A stretch of 64,000 nucleotides of DNA from Flavobacterium crocinum (GTDB lineage Bacteria; Bacteroidota; Bacteroidia; Flavobacteriales; Flavobacteriaceae), in contig NZ_CP029255.1 in assembly GCF_003122385.1 (NCBI RefSeq), positions 2,480,001 to 2,544,000 of the forward strand, read 5' to 3'. Under the pieces are notes generated by a model, which saw nothing but the letters and a program-made list of their open reading frames with translations, was not told where the DNA came from and did no database searches. Each line of letters begins with the position of its first letter. The first letter of the stretch is position 1. Shown piece after piece: positions 45,182 to 54,149 of this stretch. The position numbers were made by a program, and so were the translations under genes.

Positions 45182-48100
45182 ATGAGTGTAACGAAAGCTG
45201 GTCCTTCCGGATACCATTACCAGTATTTAACAGGTCTGTATTTATATCTGTTCTATAGAAGCTTTAAAACAGTTAAGTCAGTAATTATTGATAGTAAAGG
45301 TAAAGGGGATATTTGTTTGGTCTTCAAAGAAAAAGGCATAGATGTGCAATTTGAATTTGAATGCAAAGAAAGAAAGCCTGCGCTTAATAAAAATTATTTT
45401 TTAAAATGCATTACTAAGTTTGATCCTTACAGTAATGATCTTTATGTTCTTTCAAAACTAAACGATAAAGTAACAGATGAATATTTCATTATTACTTCCG
45501 CAAGAGCTGAACAATTTTGCGAGGATTTATCAATCATTGCCAATAATACTAATCTGGTAAAGCATCAGCAAAAAAGAACTAAGAAAGTGCTTAAAGAATT
45601 TACAGAAGCAGTCATTAAATGTCAGGCAGACTCCGACGTACGAAATAAATTTGTTGAAAACCACCTTAAAAAACTAAATATTGAAGAAATTGAACTGCTG
45701 CTTGATAAAATAACAATAGTCGATCAACTTGACGCTTTTTCCATTAGAGAGAAGATTGGAATTTTATTAAGTAAATCCAAAGTTGCAGTCTCGTATCAGG
45801 AAACATTAGTTCTTCAGTTATTGGAGATTATTAGGAATTCTTCAGGGACTGATTATAATATTCTAGATGATTTAAATTCTTTAATTGACAAAAATTTATC
45901 TTTTCAACCTGAGATTTTTCAACCTTATGTAAAAATCGGAAATGAAGATATCCTTCTTGATGAATTGAAGAAGAATAAACTGCTGCTCCTTTCTGGTGCG
46001 TCATTATGCGGAAAGACCCAGAGATGTCATCAAGTAGTAAGAGAGCTACATAATGAATTTCCAGGATTTAGTTATTTTATAACTAGTGATATAAGAGCAG
46101 CTGAACAGTTCGTTTTTAGCGGAAGACAAGAGGAAGGGCGAATCTGTTATTTGGAAGATCCTATTGGACAGTATCCTTCTGATATTGATTATGGCGAAGT
46201 GAAAAAACTTGAAAATTTTGTTCGTAAAATATCTCCTAATAGAGACCATTACCTGATCTGTACAGCAACGCTACAGCTAACAGATAAATTGTCAGCAAGT
46301 GGATGTCTGTCGGCATACAACTGGCATGATTTAACTTTAACGGATAAGTCAAAGGCTTTTGAAATATGGTCTCAATTGACAGATTCAGGGAAGAAAGTCC
46401 CAGCGCAGTTAAATAAGCTAGTCAGACAGGCAATTTCGTTTTCTTCAGACAAAGATATGCTACAACCGGGACAGCTTGCTTTCCTTTCGAGAGGAGGTTC
46501 TTATAGATCAATTCCGTCAACATTAGATGAACTCAGGCATTTAGCACAATTCAACGCCCAGAGTATTACAGATTTGATTAAAAGAGATCCAAATCTAATT
46601 CAAGCTATGGAGATTTTAGCATTGGGAGCTTCAACAAATTTTGGACCGTTGCAGGTTGATCTTGAATATATAGATGCGGACGAGAAAGATTATTTTCCGG
46701 GCATTAATAAAATAAACTCGTCTAATTCTGGTATAGCTATAGGAAAATCAGCCGATTATAAAATTGCGGAATACAAAGTACAATCAAATGTAAATAAAGC
46801 GTTCCTAAATTCTGTCTCTAATCTTATAGATTTAGGTTATCTGACGACCTATGGTGAGCAATTTGTTTTTGCGCATCCTGTCTACCAGGAGGCTGCTCGT
46901 AAATTATGGTCAGGCGACAATCCTATGAGATTTACAGCTTCTCTGCGAAAAATAAAAATGATAGTTGGATGTCTTAATCCAAAAATGGCGCTTCAAGGTG
47001 TAAGAAATCTATATTTGCTATTTAAAAACACCTCTAAAACTTCTGATCATCAGGAGATTATAGCAATAGCGGAAATGGCGGCAAATTCTACATTTGTTAT
47101 AGTCCGTGATGAAGCAGCTCTTTTTTTAATCTCTTGTTTTGATTTTTTGAATGCAGAGAGTAAAGACAGATTAAGGAGTATATTTGAGAATCGATTTGAA
47201 TATGGGAGTACAAAGTATTTCTGGAAGGACAATATTGTATTCGTACCAGATTTTAAGCATATTGAGGTTGGCTGGTTCGGAAATGAGTGTTTGAGTAAAA
47301 AGGATACTCAAAATGCATGGGCAGATTTCATGGAAGATGTGCGTTTATTGCCAGTTGAAACTGCAGCCTTGATGTTGAAATCAATGATTAGGGCCAGCAG
47401 AACGAATCCCCAACCGCTTTGCTATGAAATAAAAGCGATTAAAACCTTTCTGAATTATGACGAGGCTTTTATTCGTGAATTTGCTGCATACCTTCTGGCG
47501 GCCAGCATAAATATAGATACTTTCAACGAACTCAAAGAAATTTATTATGAAAATGATGCCTTTGTAAAATTTCAACTTATAAAAGGACTTTTTCGTTCTT
47601 ATCCCTACTTAAAGGATAAAAGCAAACAAAAAGAAATTTTTGATTTTATGCGTTCTATTTTTGATGACCGTTTTGTATCTTATGGCGCCGTTACTTTTTT
47701 TACACAATTCTCAGCGGGCTACACCAGTGCAACATTTGACTGGTGGTATGAAGTCAAACCTACAGCCCGCAGACCTATGTGGTATTTGTGGGGAGAACTA
47801 ATGCCGATATTATTTAAGTACCTGCCATCTGACATAAGGATTAATAATGGCCGTTTTCACAATACATTAAATGAGGCGCTAGTAACAGATATATGCAAAA
47901 CAAACTTGTTGAATGCATTTATCGACTGGTTAAAAGTATACTTTAAAGATCCCGATCGACGTTCAGGTCTGGGTGAGGTTTTCTTTTCTTTTTTTGATGA
48001 AAATTTTGAAAAGATCAAAAGAATTAAGCGTTTAGAAATGATTAAAAGTTTACTAGAGTTCGATGATAAATCGTTTCAGAGCAGTATCATAAATCAGTTG

Positions 48101-49075
48101 GTGAGCAAAAGTAAATTATTGAATAAGAAAGAACTCAAACTAGTTTTGGAGAAAATCCGAACTAGCTGCCTTATGGCAAAAGTGATGGCGTTTACGAATA
48201 GTGAAGCAAACGATGAGGTTCAAATGGCAGCCTTAGGATACGTAACTAAGGATAAGAATGCAAATGAGGTTATCGAGATGATACCGGATAATTTAATGGG
48301 AGATATTATATATACCACTTATCTTAATTATTCTGTGCAGAGCTACTCCAATATAAATAAAGTTTTGTGGGATTCAATTTTAAAATATTATTTGGAACAC
48401 CCAGAACAAAAGAATTTTACCTTAGCTGTACTGGTCTTTTTTGAGGATATATTTAAGCTTCAGAGTACTAGGAATGGATTATGGATAAATCATGAAAAAA
48501 TATTTGAAGCCATTGTAAAGGATTGTGACGATACGAATTTGAAATTTATGTCATTACTGCTTATTCTTCAACTGATGAATGATAGATATACAGAAAGCGA
48601 TACATTTTTAAGTACAATGTATGAAACTAAAAATACAGATTTGATTAATTTCATCCAAAAGCATATTATTGATAATATTGAATGTATATCTAATGCATCA
48701 AACCTCGATCTTTTAAAAAATTTAATAACACTAGACTCTATAAATAAAAATTTATATTTTGACTTATTTATAAATAAAATATTTGAACTTGGATTTGATA
48801 ATACTGATGATGAGGATTTGGAAACTTCCACTTCAACAGTGATTACATTTGCATTAGAAAGTAGAAATTTAAGACTTTCAAAGAGCTTTGATATTGTTGA
48901 GCACTGGTATTCGATTAAAAAGACCTCATTAGATAGCAGGCTTGCTGAAGTTATTAACTCTTCTAGTACTGCTTTTATTGAAAAATGTCAAGCGCAGGAA
49001 GAAGAAATGGAACTTCAAATTAAATCTATTTTTGAAGAGTGTATAGGAAGGACTGATTTACAGATTTATTTATAA
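45182..49075 (+). CDS. Nuclease-STAND NTPase with helical repeats, probable defence protein
   Basis: 1297 residues. Residues 1-110 look like a PD-(D/E)xK nuclease: a YHYQYLTGL helix, Asp43 in KGDICLVF and Glu60-x-Lys62 in FEFECKER. A P-loop NTPase follows with GASLCGKT (272-279) and an acidic Walker B in RICYLEDPIG (Asp326). From about 600 to the end the sequence is a long helical solenoid without other motifs. This order of nuclease, STAND-type ATPase and sensor solenoid is that of nSTAND/Avs-type phage sensors, which cut DNA when the solenoid recognises a phage protein. Single gene, convergent with 49133. Confidence 0.8.
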   Translation: MSVTKAGPSGYHYQYLTGLYLYLFYRSFKTVKSVIIDSKGKGDICLVFKEKGIDVQFEFECKERKPALNKNYFLKCITKFDPYSNDLYVLSKLNDKVTDEYFIITSARAEQFCEDLSIIANNTNLVKHQQKRTKKVLKEFTEAVIKCQADSDVRNKFVENHLKKLNIEEIELLLDKITIVDQLDAFSIREKIGILLSKSKVAVSYQETLVLQLLEIIRNSSGTDYNILDDLNSLIDKNLSFQPEIFQPYVKIGNEDILLDELKKNKLLLLSGASLCGKTQRCHQVVRELHNEFPGFSYFITSDIRAAEQFVFSGRQEEGRICYLEDPIGQYPSDIDYGEVKKLENFVRKISPNRDHYLICTATLQLTDKLSASGCLSAYNWHDLTLTDKSKAFEIWSQLTDSGKKVPAQLNKLVRQAISFSSDKDMLQPGQLAFLSRGGSYRSIPSTLDELRHLAQFNAQSITDLIKRDPNLIQAMEILALGASTNFGPLQVDLEYIDADEKDYFPGINKINSSNSGIAIGKSADYKIAEYKVQSNVNKAFLNSVSNLIDLGYLTTYGEQFVFAHPVYQEAARKLWSGDNPMRFTASLRKIKMIVGCLNPKMALQGVRNLYLLFKNTSKTSDHQEIIAIAEMAANSTFVIVRDEAALFLISCFDFLNAESKDRLRSIFENRFEYGSTKYFWKDNIVFVPDFKHIEVGWFGNECLSKKDTQNAWADFMEDVRLLPVETAALMLKSMIRASRTNPQPLCYEIKAIKTFLNYDEAFIREFAAYLLAASINIDTFNELKEIYYENDAFVKFQLIKGLFRSYPYLKDKSKQKEIFDFMRSIFDDRFVSYGAVTFFTQFSAGYTSATFDWWYEVKPTARRPMWYLWGELMPILFKYLPSDIRINNGRFHNTLNEALVTDICKTNLLNAFIDWLKVYFKDPDRRSGLGEVFFSFFDENFEKIKRIKRLEMIKSLLEFDDKSFQSSIINQLVSKSKLLNKKELKLVLEKIRTSCLMAKVMAFTNSEANDEVQMAALGYVTKDKNANEVIEMIPDNLMGDIIYTTYLNYSVQSYSNINKVLWDSILKYYLEHPEQKNFTLAVLVFFEDIFKLQSTRNGLWINHEKIFEAIVKDCDDTNLKFMSLLLILQLMNDRYTESDTFLSTMYETKNTDLINFIQKHIIDNIECISNASNLDLLKNLITLDSINKNLYFDLFINKIFELGFDNTDDEDLETSTSTVITFALESRNLRLSKSFDIVEHWYSIKKTSLDSRLAEVINSSSTAFIEKCQAQEEEMELQIKSIFEECIGRTDLQIYL

Positions 49076-49132
49076 ATATGTATTGATTGCATATATTTCG
49101 TCTTAGTTTTAATAACGATTATTAGAAGATAT

Positions 49133-49846
49133 TTAGTTGTCCTGCCACCAGTCATAATTATTTGAATCAGGAGCAATATCGTAAAGATGATCCAGTTTTC
49201 TCGCAAATAATCTTCGTAAATTATTTCCAATTTGAGTTTGAGCAGAAAGTTCGAGCAGATAATTATCAAAATATTCGTTAAGCAACTTGCTTAAAATATT
49301 TCTGTCGACACGAATCGTACCGCTGTCTTCTGTTATAAATATACGTTCAGTGCCCTTATATACTCTTTTAGCGTTAATCACCCAGCTTCCTTTTGTTCTT
49401 GCTTCATGCATCAAACCGCAGCGCACACTACTGTAAAAATCTTTCGCTTTAAAAGGATCATTTAGAATCTTTACGCCTCCTGCACTATATCTATAAAAAT
49501 GATTTTCAAATATTTTTTCAGTCTGGAGAAAATTTATGAAACAGTGATCAGCTACCTTGTATTCAAATGAGGGCCTGTTACCGTTTTTTCTGTAATTATG
49601 GATTTGGCCTGATTTAAAAGCAGCAAACATTTCTATTAAGGCACACTGAATGGTCAATATCGCAAAGCCTTCACCTTTTAATATACCTGGTACCTTTATT
49701 TTGTTTATTGGTGAGAGGTAATAGTTTTCTATTCTAGTTCTGAATAGTTCTATAATATTTTTCCAGTCGTCATTATAATCATAGTTATTGTTAAAGTTTG
49801 TCCTTAGTAGTTGCCATTGATTTTTGTCAAGAATCTGTTTTTCCAT
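49133..49846 (-). CDS. HEPN-motif protein
   Basis: 237 residues, mostly helical. The segment YSSVRCGLMHEARTKG carries R-x4-H (Arg142, His147), the catalytic signature of HEPN ribonucleases. The surrounding lengths also fit, with a long helix before it (GFAILTIQCALIEMFAAFKSG). No fold search was possible, so HEPN is a motif-level call. It is the last gene of a four-gene operon (HNH, UDG-like, UPF0489, this one), 43 bp after the previous gene. It would be the RNA-cleaving arm of the system if active. Confidence 0.6.
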   Translation of the reverse strand: MEKQILDKNQWQLLRTNFNNNYDYNDDWKNIIELFRTRIENYYLSPINKIKVPGILKGEGFAILTIQCALIEMFAAFKSGQIHNYRKNGNRPSFEYKVADHCFINFLQTEKIFENHFYRYSAGGVKILNDPFKAKDFYSSVRCGLMHEARTKGSWVINAKRVYKGTERIFITEDSGTIRVDRNILSKLLNEYFDNYLLELSAQTQIGNNLRRLFARKLDHLYDIAPDSNNYDWWQDN

Positions 49847-49889
49847 TTAAGTTCAATAATTGATTTATTAGTACAACGTCATAAAAGTA

Positions 49890-50627
49890 TTATTTTTTTA
49901 TAAGATCCAACAAAGTTTCAAGAAGAAACTTTACTGTTAAATCAGCATCATATTCACACGCCCATACCGCAATCCACTTGCTTTCTTTTGCAATGGATAT
50001 CCCTTTGGCTTTTTGGAGAAGTGCCTTAAAAAAAGCAGTGTCTTTTGGAGTTATTGATTCCTTTGTCTGGAAAAAGTCTAAGTCGATATCCAGTATGTAA
50101 TTGTTTATCCATTCTTCACGCGGGATCCAGAGATCAAAGAGGCTCAACCTTCTTTCAAGATCCGGACTGTTAATTATTGTTGAGGGGAGGTGGTAAGATT
50201 GAGAATTATTGATGACGGGTTGTCCATTATAATTTTCATTTCCATTTATGCAGTACACCCGGTCAGGTTTGTTGTGATACGAATCATGGCTATAAACAAG
50301 CGCTTTTTTTATAATACCAGCTCTGATTGCCGCATCTATATGTTCATCATGCTTCAAATCATTAATTATATTCCAATGTCCGCCAAACATTTCTGCAAGC
50401 AGCCTGGATTGTTGTTGATCCCACTCTTCTTGAGATTTCCACTGCTTTCCTGAATATGATACTGTGTTCAAGAATCCTTGGAAGGCTCTGTGAAGATCGG
50501 TGTGATGATCAAATGTTAGAAGATATGGCTGCTCATCTCTAAATTGATTCCAAAATTTGAGTACATGGTGGTGCTCCTCACAGATAAAAATCTGTTTATT
50601 ATTAATTTCAAATTGTTCAATTTCCAT
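49890..50627 (-). CDS. UPF0489-like protein (arginase-type metal site)
   Basis: 245 residues. The motifs LTFDHHTDLH (37-46) and ILDIDLDFF (178-186) resemble the two aspartate-rich metal-binding loops of arginase/deacetylase-fold enzymes and are the conserved parts of the UPF0489 family as I recall it. An EEHHH segment near the start (18-22) may add ligands. The substrate is unknown. It lies 23 bp after the UDG-like gene. In this operon it might hydrolyse or modify a nucleotide or peptide; nothing shows which. Confidence 0.7.
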   Translation of the reverse strand: MEIEQFEINNKQIFICEEHHHVLKFWNQFRDEQPYLLTFDHHTDLHRAFQGFLNTVSYSGKQWKSQEEWDQQQSRLLAEMFGGHWNIINDLKHDEHIDAAIRAGIIKKALVYSHDSYHNKPDRVYCINGNENYNGQPVINNSQSYHLPSTIINSPDLERRLSLFDLWIPREEWINNYILDIDLDFFQTKESITPKDTAFFKALLQKAKGISIAKESKWIAVWACEYDADLTVKFLLETLLDLIKK

Positions 50628-50650
50628 TTCTTAAGTATTTTAAAGACCTT

Positions 50651-51268
50651 TTAAGTGCTTTTCAATAACGCTATTTTATACATTTCGAGCCGTTCATTGC
50701 CTTTTATGGGAGATTGCCCTGATGACGAAGGTATTATTTCTATTCTTATAGTCCTATTGGTAAAGTTTAAAATAGTTGATTTAGGAAGTCTGCCTTTTGG
50801 AATTTTAAAGGTATATCCGTTCAGATTGCAATACTGATGCAGCCATGCTAATGTGCTGCTGTTTTTGGAGCTGCTTGTCACAATAAGCGTTTTGATAGAG
50901 GGATGGTTATCGAGCAGAAGGAAAATGTCTGTAAATTCAATAGGAAAGAGCGCATTGTCATTTGAACTGGTCTTTTGCCTATATATTACGGTGCAGATAT
51001 CTGCAATACCAAGCCCCAATTTTGTCAAAACGTGTTTTCTTAATTTTATTGGATCCTTTTCTTGTGAATCTTCTAGGCCTAAACCTGCAATATCAAATAA
51101 AATCTTCCAAAATTCATTATTAGTATTGGGGTAGTAAAATTTATAAGTTCCTCTGTTTCGCTCATGCGTGGGAAAGGTGCCCAATATTAGTTTATCTGCA
51201 TTTTTTGGCACAAATGGCTGCCATGGGTGGATCTCTTTTGTAAATGTATTTTTGGTAATATAATCCAT
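50651..51268 (-). CDS. Uracil-DNA-glycosylase-superfamily protein
   Basis: 205 residues from the ATG at 51268; a GTG one codon earlier is possible. ILGTFPTHERN (29-39), YYPNTNNEFWKIL (45-57) and IPSSSGQSP (178-187) match the motifs of the UDG superfamily (water-activating loop, base-stacking YYxxxxNxFW and the minor-groove Ser-Pro loop), closest to MUG/TDG-like members. Such enzymes remove modified or deaminated bases from DNA. It follows an HNH gene by 10 bp, so it may work with a nuclease that cuts the abasic product. Confidence 0.82.
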   Translation of the reverse strand: MDYITKNTFTKEIHPWQPFVPKNADKLILGTFPTHERNRGTYKFYYPNTNNEFWKILFDIAGLGLEDSQEKDPIKLRKHVLTKLGLGIADICTVIYRQKTSSNDNALFPIEFTDIFLLLDNHPSIKTLIVTSSSKNSSTLAWLHQYCNLNGYTFKIPKGRLPKSTILNFTNRTIRIEIIPSSSGQSPIKGNERLEMYKIALLKST

Positions 51269-51281
51269 CACGATAAGGTTG

Positions 51282-52406
51282 TTAATTTATTATATGGTTT
51301 CTAATAAGATTTTTATTTAGTTTATAATCCACAATGACCTGAGAAAATCTATTCTGTTCCATTACATTTAGACCTGAAATGAGAAATTGATATGCTATCT
51401 GTCCGTTAAAAAGGCTGATCCGCGCACTTAAGAAAGCTTTTGTCTGATAAAGAAATATATTATGAGTGTTGACTCCCGAATCAAGGATGCTGTTTTTGCG
51501 CTCAAGTCCCGCTGAAAACTTTTTGTCTCCCGTTTTGACAAAATCTAAATAGGGTTGCATTACTATCTGGTATTTGGCAGCAGGATAATAATGGAAGATT
51601 GTGTTTAAGGTAATTTTCACCAGTGCCTGTTCACTTTTTTTGGAGTCGAAATCGAAACCGACTGAAATTTCCTTCATACTTTCAGTAATAGGTCCATAAG
51701 AAGTCATTAGCTTTTTGGAATCACTGAATTTAAGCAGTGCCAGAATAAATTTTACTGCATCTTTTTTTGTTTTTGCTCTGATTTTTAAATTTCCACTGTC
51801 GTCAAGATATATTCGAGGATTCATGAATTTATGCAAATGATGTGAATTTGGTATTTGATTAAGGAAGATTTCATTTTTTATTTTCAGTTGCTCTGAAAAG
51901 CGCTTATGCGAATAATTATTATCTATTTTTTCAATCTGAATATATTCAGATGCTTTCTGCTTGGATTCAGGAAGTTTTAAGATAATGCGTAAATTACCAT
52001 ATTTCCATGCCTTAAATTTTTTCATTAGCGTATTTAGGTTGTCCAGCTGGTCAGTTTCAACATAAAAAACATCATTAATCTGCATGATTTGCGGACGAAT
52101 GTAAACCTGCATACTTTCAGACTGCCCCACTTCATAAACCACTTTTGAGATATCATCCTGACAGAGGAGAATAGGGGCCTTGAAGGTTGAGACTGCGTTT
52201 CGGGATTTATTTCCAACAATTCCCTGGCAGCTTCTAATTAAGGCAATAGGAGATTTCTGGTAAAGCTCCCTTTCCAGATTTGAAAATGCATTGTTGCACG
52301 AACTGCATACGCAGTTCATCATGATGTTTTCTCCTCCAAGGCCGAGAGGAAAGACATGTTCCGTATTTTTATCATAATTTGAATTACAGTAAATGCAGGT
52401 ATACAT
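51282..52406 (-). CDS. HNH-type zinc-finger endonuclease-like protein
   Basis: 374 residues. The N-terminus holds two CxxC knuckles (Cys4/Cys7 and Cys34/Cys37) around EHVFPLGLGG (16-25). This is the treble-clef HNH layout with EHV as the His-containing part of the motif. The remaining 330 residues are unassigned and could recognise DNA or a phage product. First gene of the four-gene operon; the promoter should lie between 52407 and 52500. HNH proteins are frequent nucleases of restriction and defence systems. Confidence 0.75.
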   Translation of the reverse strand: MYTCIYCNSNYDKNTEHVFPLGLGGENIMMNCVCSSCNNAFSNLERELYQKSPIALIRSCQGIVGNKSRNAVSTFKAPILLCQDDISKVVYEVGQSESMQVYIRPQIMQINDVFYVETDQLDNLNTLMKKFKAWKYGNLRIILKLPESKQKASEYIQIEKIDNNYSHKRFSEQLKIKNEIFLNQIPNSHHLHKFMNPRIYLDDSGNLKIRAKTKKDAVKFILALLKFSDSKKLMTSYGPITESMKEISVGFDFDSKKSEQALVKITLNTIFHYYPAAKYQIVMQPYLDFVKTGDKKFSAGLERKNSILDSGVNTHNIFLYQTKAFLSARISLFNGQIAYQFLISGLNVMEQNRFSQVIVDYKLNKNLIRNHIIN

Positions 52407-52797
52407 GGCTGAATTTTTATTGTTTTATTATTTCAAATTTTAATCACAGTATTTTGCAGTAAAAAAATCAATTAGAATATGTTTGAATGGAGTATTATGA
52501 ATAAGTTTTATAACACTTTCGCCTTTCTTTTTCTATCTCTATAATAGAATGAATCTTTTGATAGCCGTAACAACAAATTTAGGCAATAAATATTTAGTAC
52601 TAGCAGAAATTAAATCGGAAAGAAAGGTGTTTTTCTGCGGTATATTTTGCAAAACTTTTCTCATATTGGTGATAAAGAAAAATGGATCTGAGTTAAATTT
52701 TACCAGCCAATGATGCTGACGTATCAGCGTCACAACAGGATATTTCAAGCAGTTTTCTTTTATACGAACAAAGAGTTGGGTTTAATTAAAGAAGTTA
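52407..52797. other. Intergenic, no convincing gene
   Basis: A 69-codon minus-strand frame at 52539-52748 has an unusual composition and no motif, so I leave it out. The left part probably holds the promoter of the HNH operon. This gap separates defence cargo from the mobile-element backbone genes. Confidence 0.45.
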
Positions 52798-53220
52798 TCA
52801 GCTGAATAATGATTTTATATATTTCCAAATTCTGCAAAACCATCTATAGAGAATAGATCTCTGGCCACATTCCGGAACAGGATCAATATAGGTAACTGAA
52901 ACCTTTTCAATATAATCTTCGATTGCCGATCCCGTCAGTTTGTTTATCTCTTCTCTTTTCTTCTGCACCATTTCTTCAATCTGTTTGTCTGTCAGTAGCG
53001 CTCCTGCTTCGGAGGATGCGGTGCGAATTAATTCTCTTATAAAATTTCTTTCCTCGGCAATACACCGTGTTATATGGTTCCCGTACTCCTGTTCGGGATC
53101 GAAAAAATCATCAGGATCATTATATTGTATGAATTCTGTTTTAGAATACAGCTTCTGCATAAATCTCTGATGCAGGTCTTCGGTGCTCATACCCTTGAAA
53201 TAATCGATATCCTGTTTCAT
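52798..53220 (-). CDS. Hypothetical protein downstream of the SRAP gene
   Basis: 140 residues, acidic, helical, no recognised domain. The C-terminus is rich in Trp/Phe/Lys (YRWFCRIWKYIKSLFS) and may bind membrane. It starts 10 bp after the SRAP gene, so they are co-transcribed. Confidence 0.65.
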   Translation of the reverse strand: MKQDIDYFKGMSTEDLHQRFMQKLYSKTEFIQYNDPDDFFDPEQEYGNHITRCIAEERNFIRELIRTASSEAGALLTDKQIEEMVQKKREEINKLTGSAIEDYIEKVSVTYIDPVPECGQRSILYRWFCRIWKYIKSLFS

Positions 53221-53230
53221 AAATCTGTTA

Positions 53231-53857
53231 TTAATTTGACTGAAGTGCGATTAAGTTTCCTTCATAGGGATAGGCAAATTCGGTAATAGCCACAGACTGG
53301 TCCAGCCAAGCGGTTTCATCCTGCTTTTTGAGCATAATAGGCATCCTATGTTTATGGTTGTGTATAAAGTCCATTAGTCTGTTTGCTTTTGTGGTAACCA
53401 TGGTATAGGTGTTTTTAATTTCATCTGTAACGGGGTCCGTCCAGGACGAATACAAACCTGCAAAAGTGAAGATTTCATCATCCTGCGAGTTGATCTGGTA
53501 CTTATCCTTGCTTTTTCCCTTTTCATCATTCCAGTGCCATTCGTAATAGGCAGATGCGATTATCAGGCAGCGGTTGTGCGTTATATTTTTGAATGATGCT
53601 TTCTCGTCAATGGTTTCAATGCGGGCATTAAGGGTGTTTTTCCTGAACTCGATGTCTTTTGCCCAGGAAGGCAGAAGTCCCCAAGTATAATCCGTTGTGA
53701 TTAGATGCGGAGAGGAATTCAGTATCACAGGGATATTTGGATGGGAGAACCCGTTTATAAAATCCGACTGCAGATAGGTTTCCTCATTGTCGAGTTCCGC
53801 ATTAAAGCGTCTTTTGAGATCTTCTATCGAGGCATTCTGCTGGGTATAATAACACAT
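53231..53857 (-). CDS. SOS-response-associated peptidase (SRAP/YedK family)
   Basis: 208 residues. Cys2 directly after the start Met, the NARIETI strand, the AYYEW segment and HRMP near the end are the conserved residues of the SRAP family. YedK/HMCES proteins use Cys2 to form a covalent bond with abasic sites in single-stranded DNA and protect them. On a mobile element this would guard single-stranded transfer intermediates, which fits the neighbouring SSB, DinB and DnaE genes. Confidence 0.93.
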   Translation of the reverse strand: MCYYTQQNASIEDLKRRFNAELDNEETYLQSDFINGFSHPNIPVILNSSPHLITTDYTWGLLPSWAKDIEFRKNTLNARIETIDEKASFKNITHNRCLIIASAYYEWHWNDEKGKSKDKYQINSQDDEIFTFAGLYSSWTDPVTDEIKNTYTMVTTKANRLMDFIHNHKHRMPIMLKKQDETAWLDQSVAITEFAYPYEGNLIALQSN

Positions 53858-53965
53858 AATATTCCGTTTTAAAGGCTGTTTTAAAAATGTCTTATCCTGA
53901 TACTAATTTGCCCTTTTAAGGGCTTTTGTCTTTTTCATACAGCTTAAGTTTGAATAAACGATCTT

Positions 53966-54118
53966 ATGGAATCTTACCCAATAGACATTAAACGAATCGA
54001 AAGGCTTATTAAAGAAAATGAAAAGCGAAAACAAAAGCTTAGAAAAAAAAACAGCAGAAAACTGATGTACGGCATGCTTGTTTTCCTCTTTCTGTTTTTT
54101 CTTCTCTATCAAAATTAA
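53966..54118 (+). CDS. Small single-pass membrane protein, 50 residues
   Basis: ATG at 53966 to TAA at 54116-54118. The first 33 residues are highly charged (KRIERLIKENEKRKQKLRKK) and the last 16 form a hydrophobic helix (MLVFLFLFFLLY). It lies alone on the plus strand between the SRAP and DnaE genes, both on the minus strand. The charge-then-helix layout looks real for a small inner-membrane protein, but there is no homology evidence. Confidence 0.45.
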   Translation: MESYPIDIKRIERLIKENEKRKQKLRKKNSRKLMYGMLVFLFLFFLLYQN

Positions 54119-54149
54119 TTCATTCTTAGGACATTGCATAACTAAAATG

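Noticed and set aside
52539..52748. 69-codon minus-strand frame between the HNH operon and the SRAP operon
   Set aside because: No recognisable pattern and no link to the neighbours; treated as chance.
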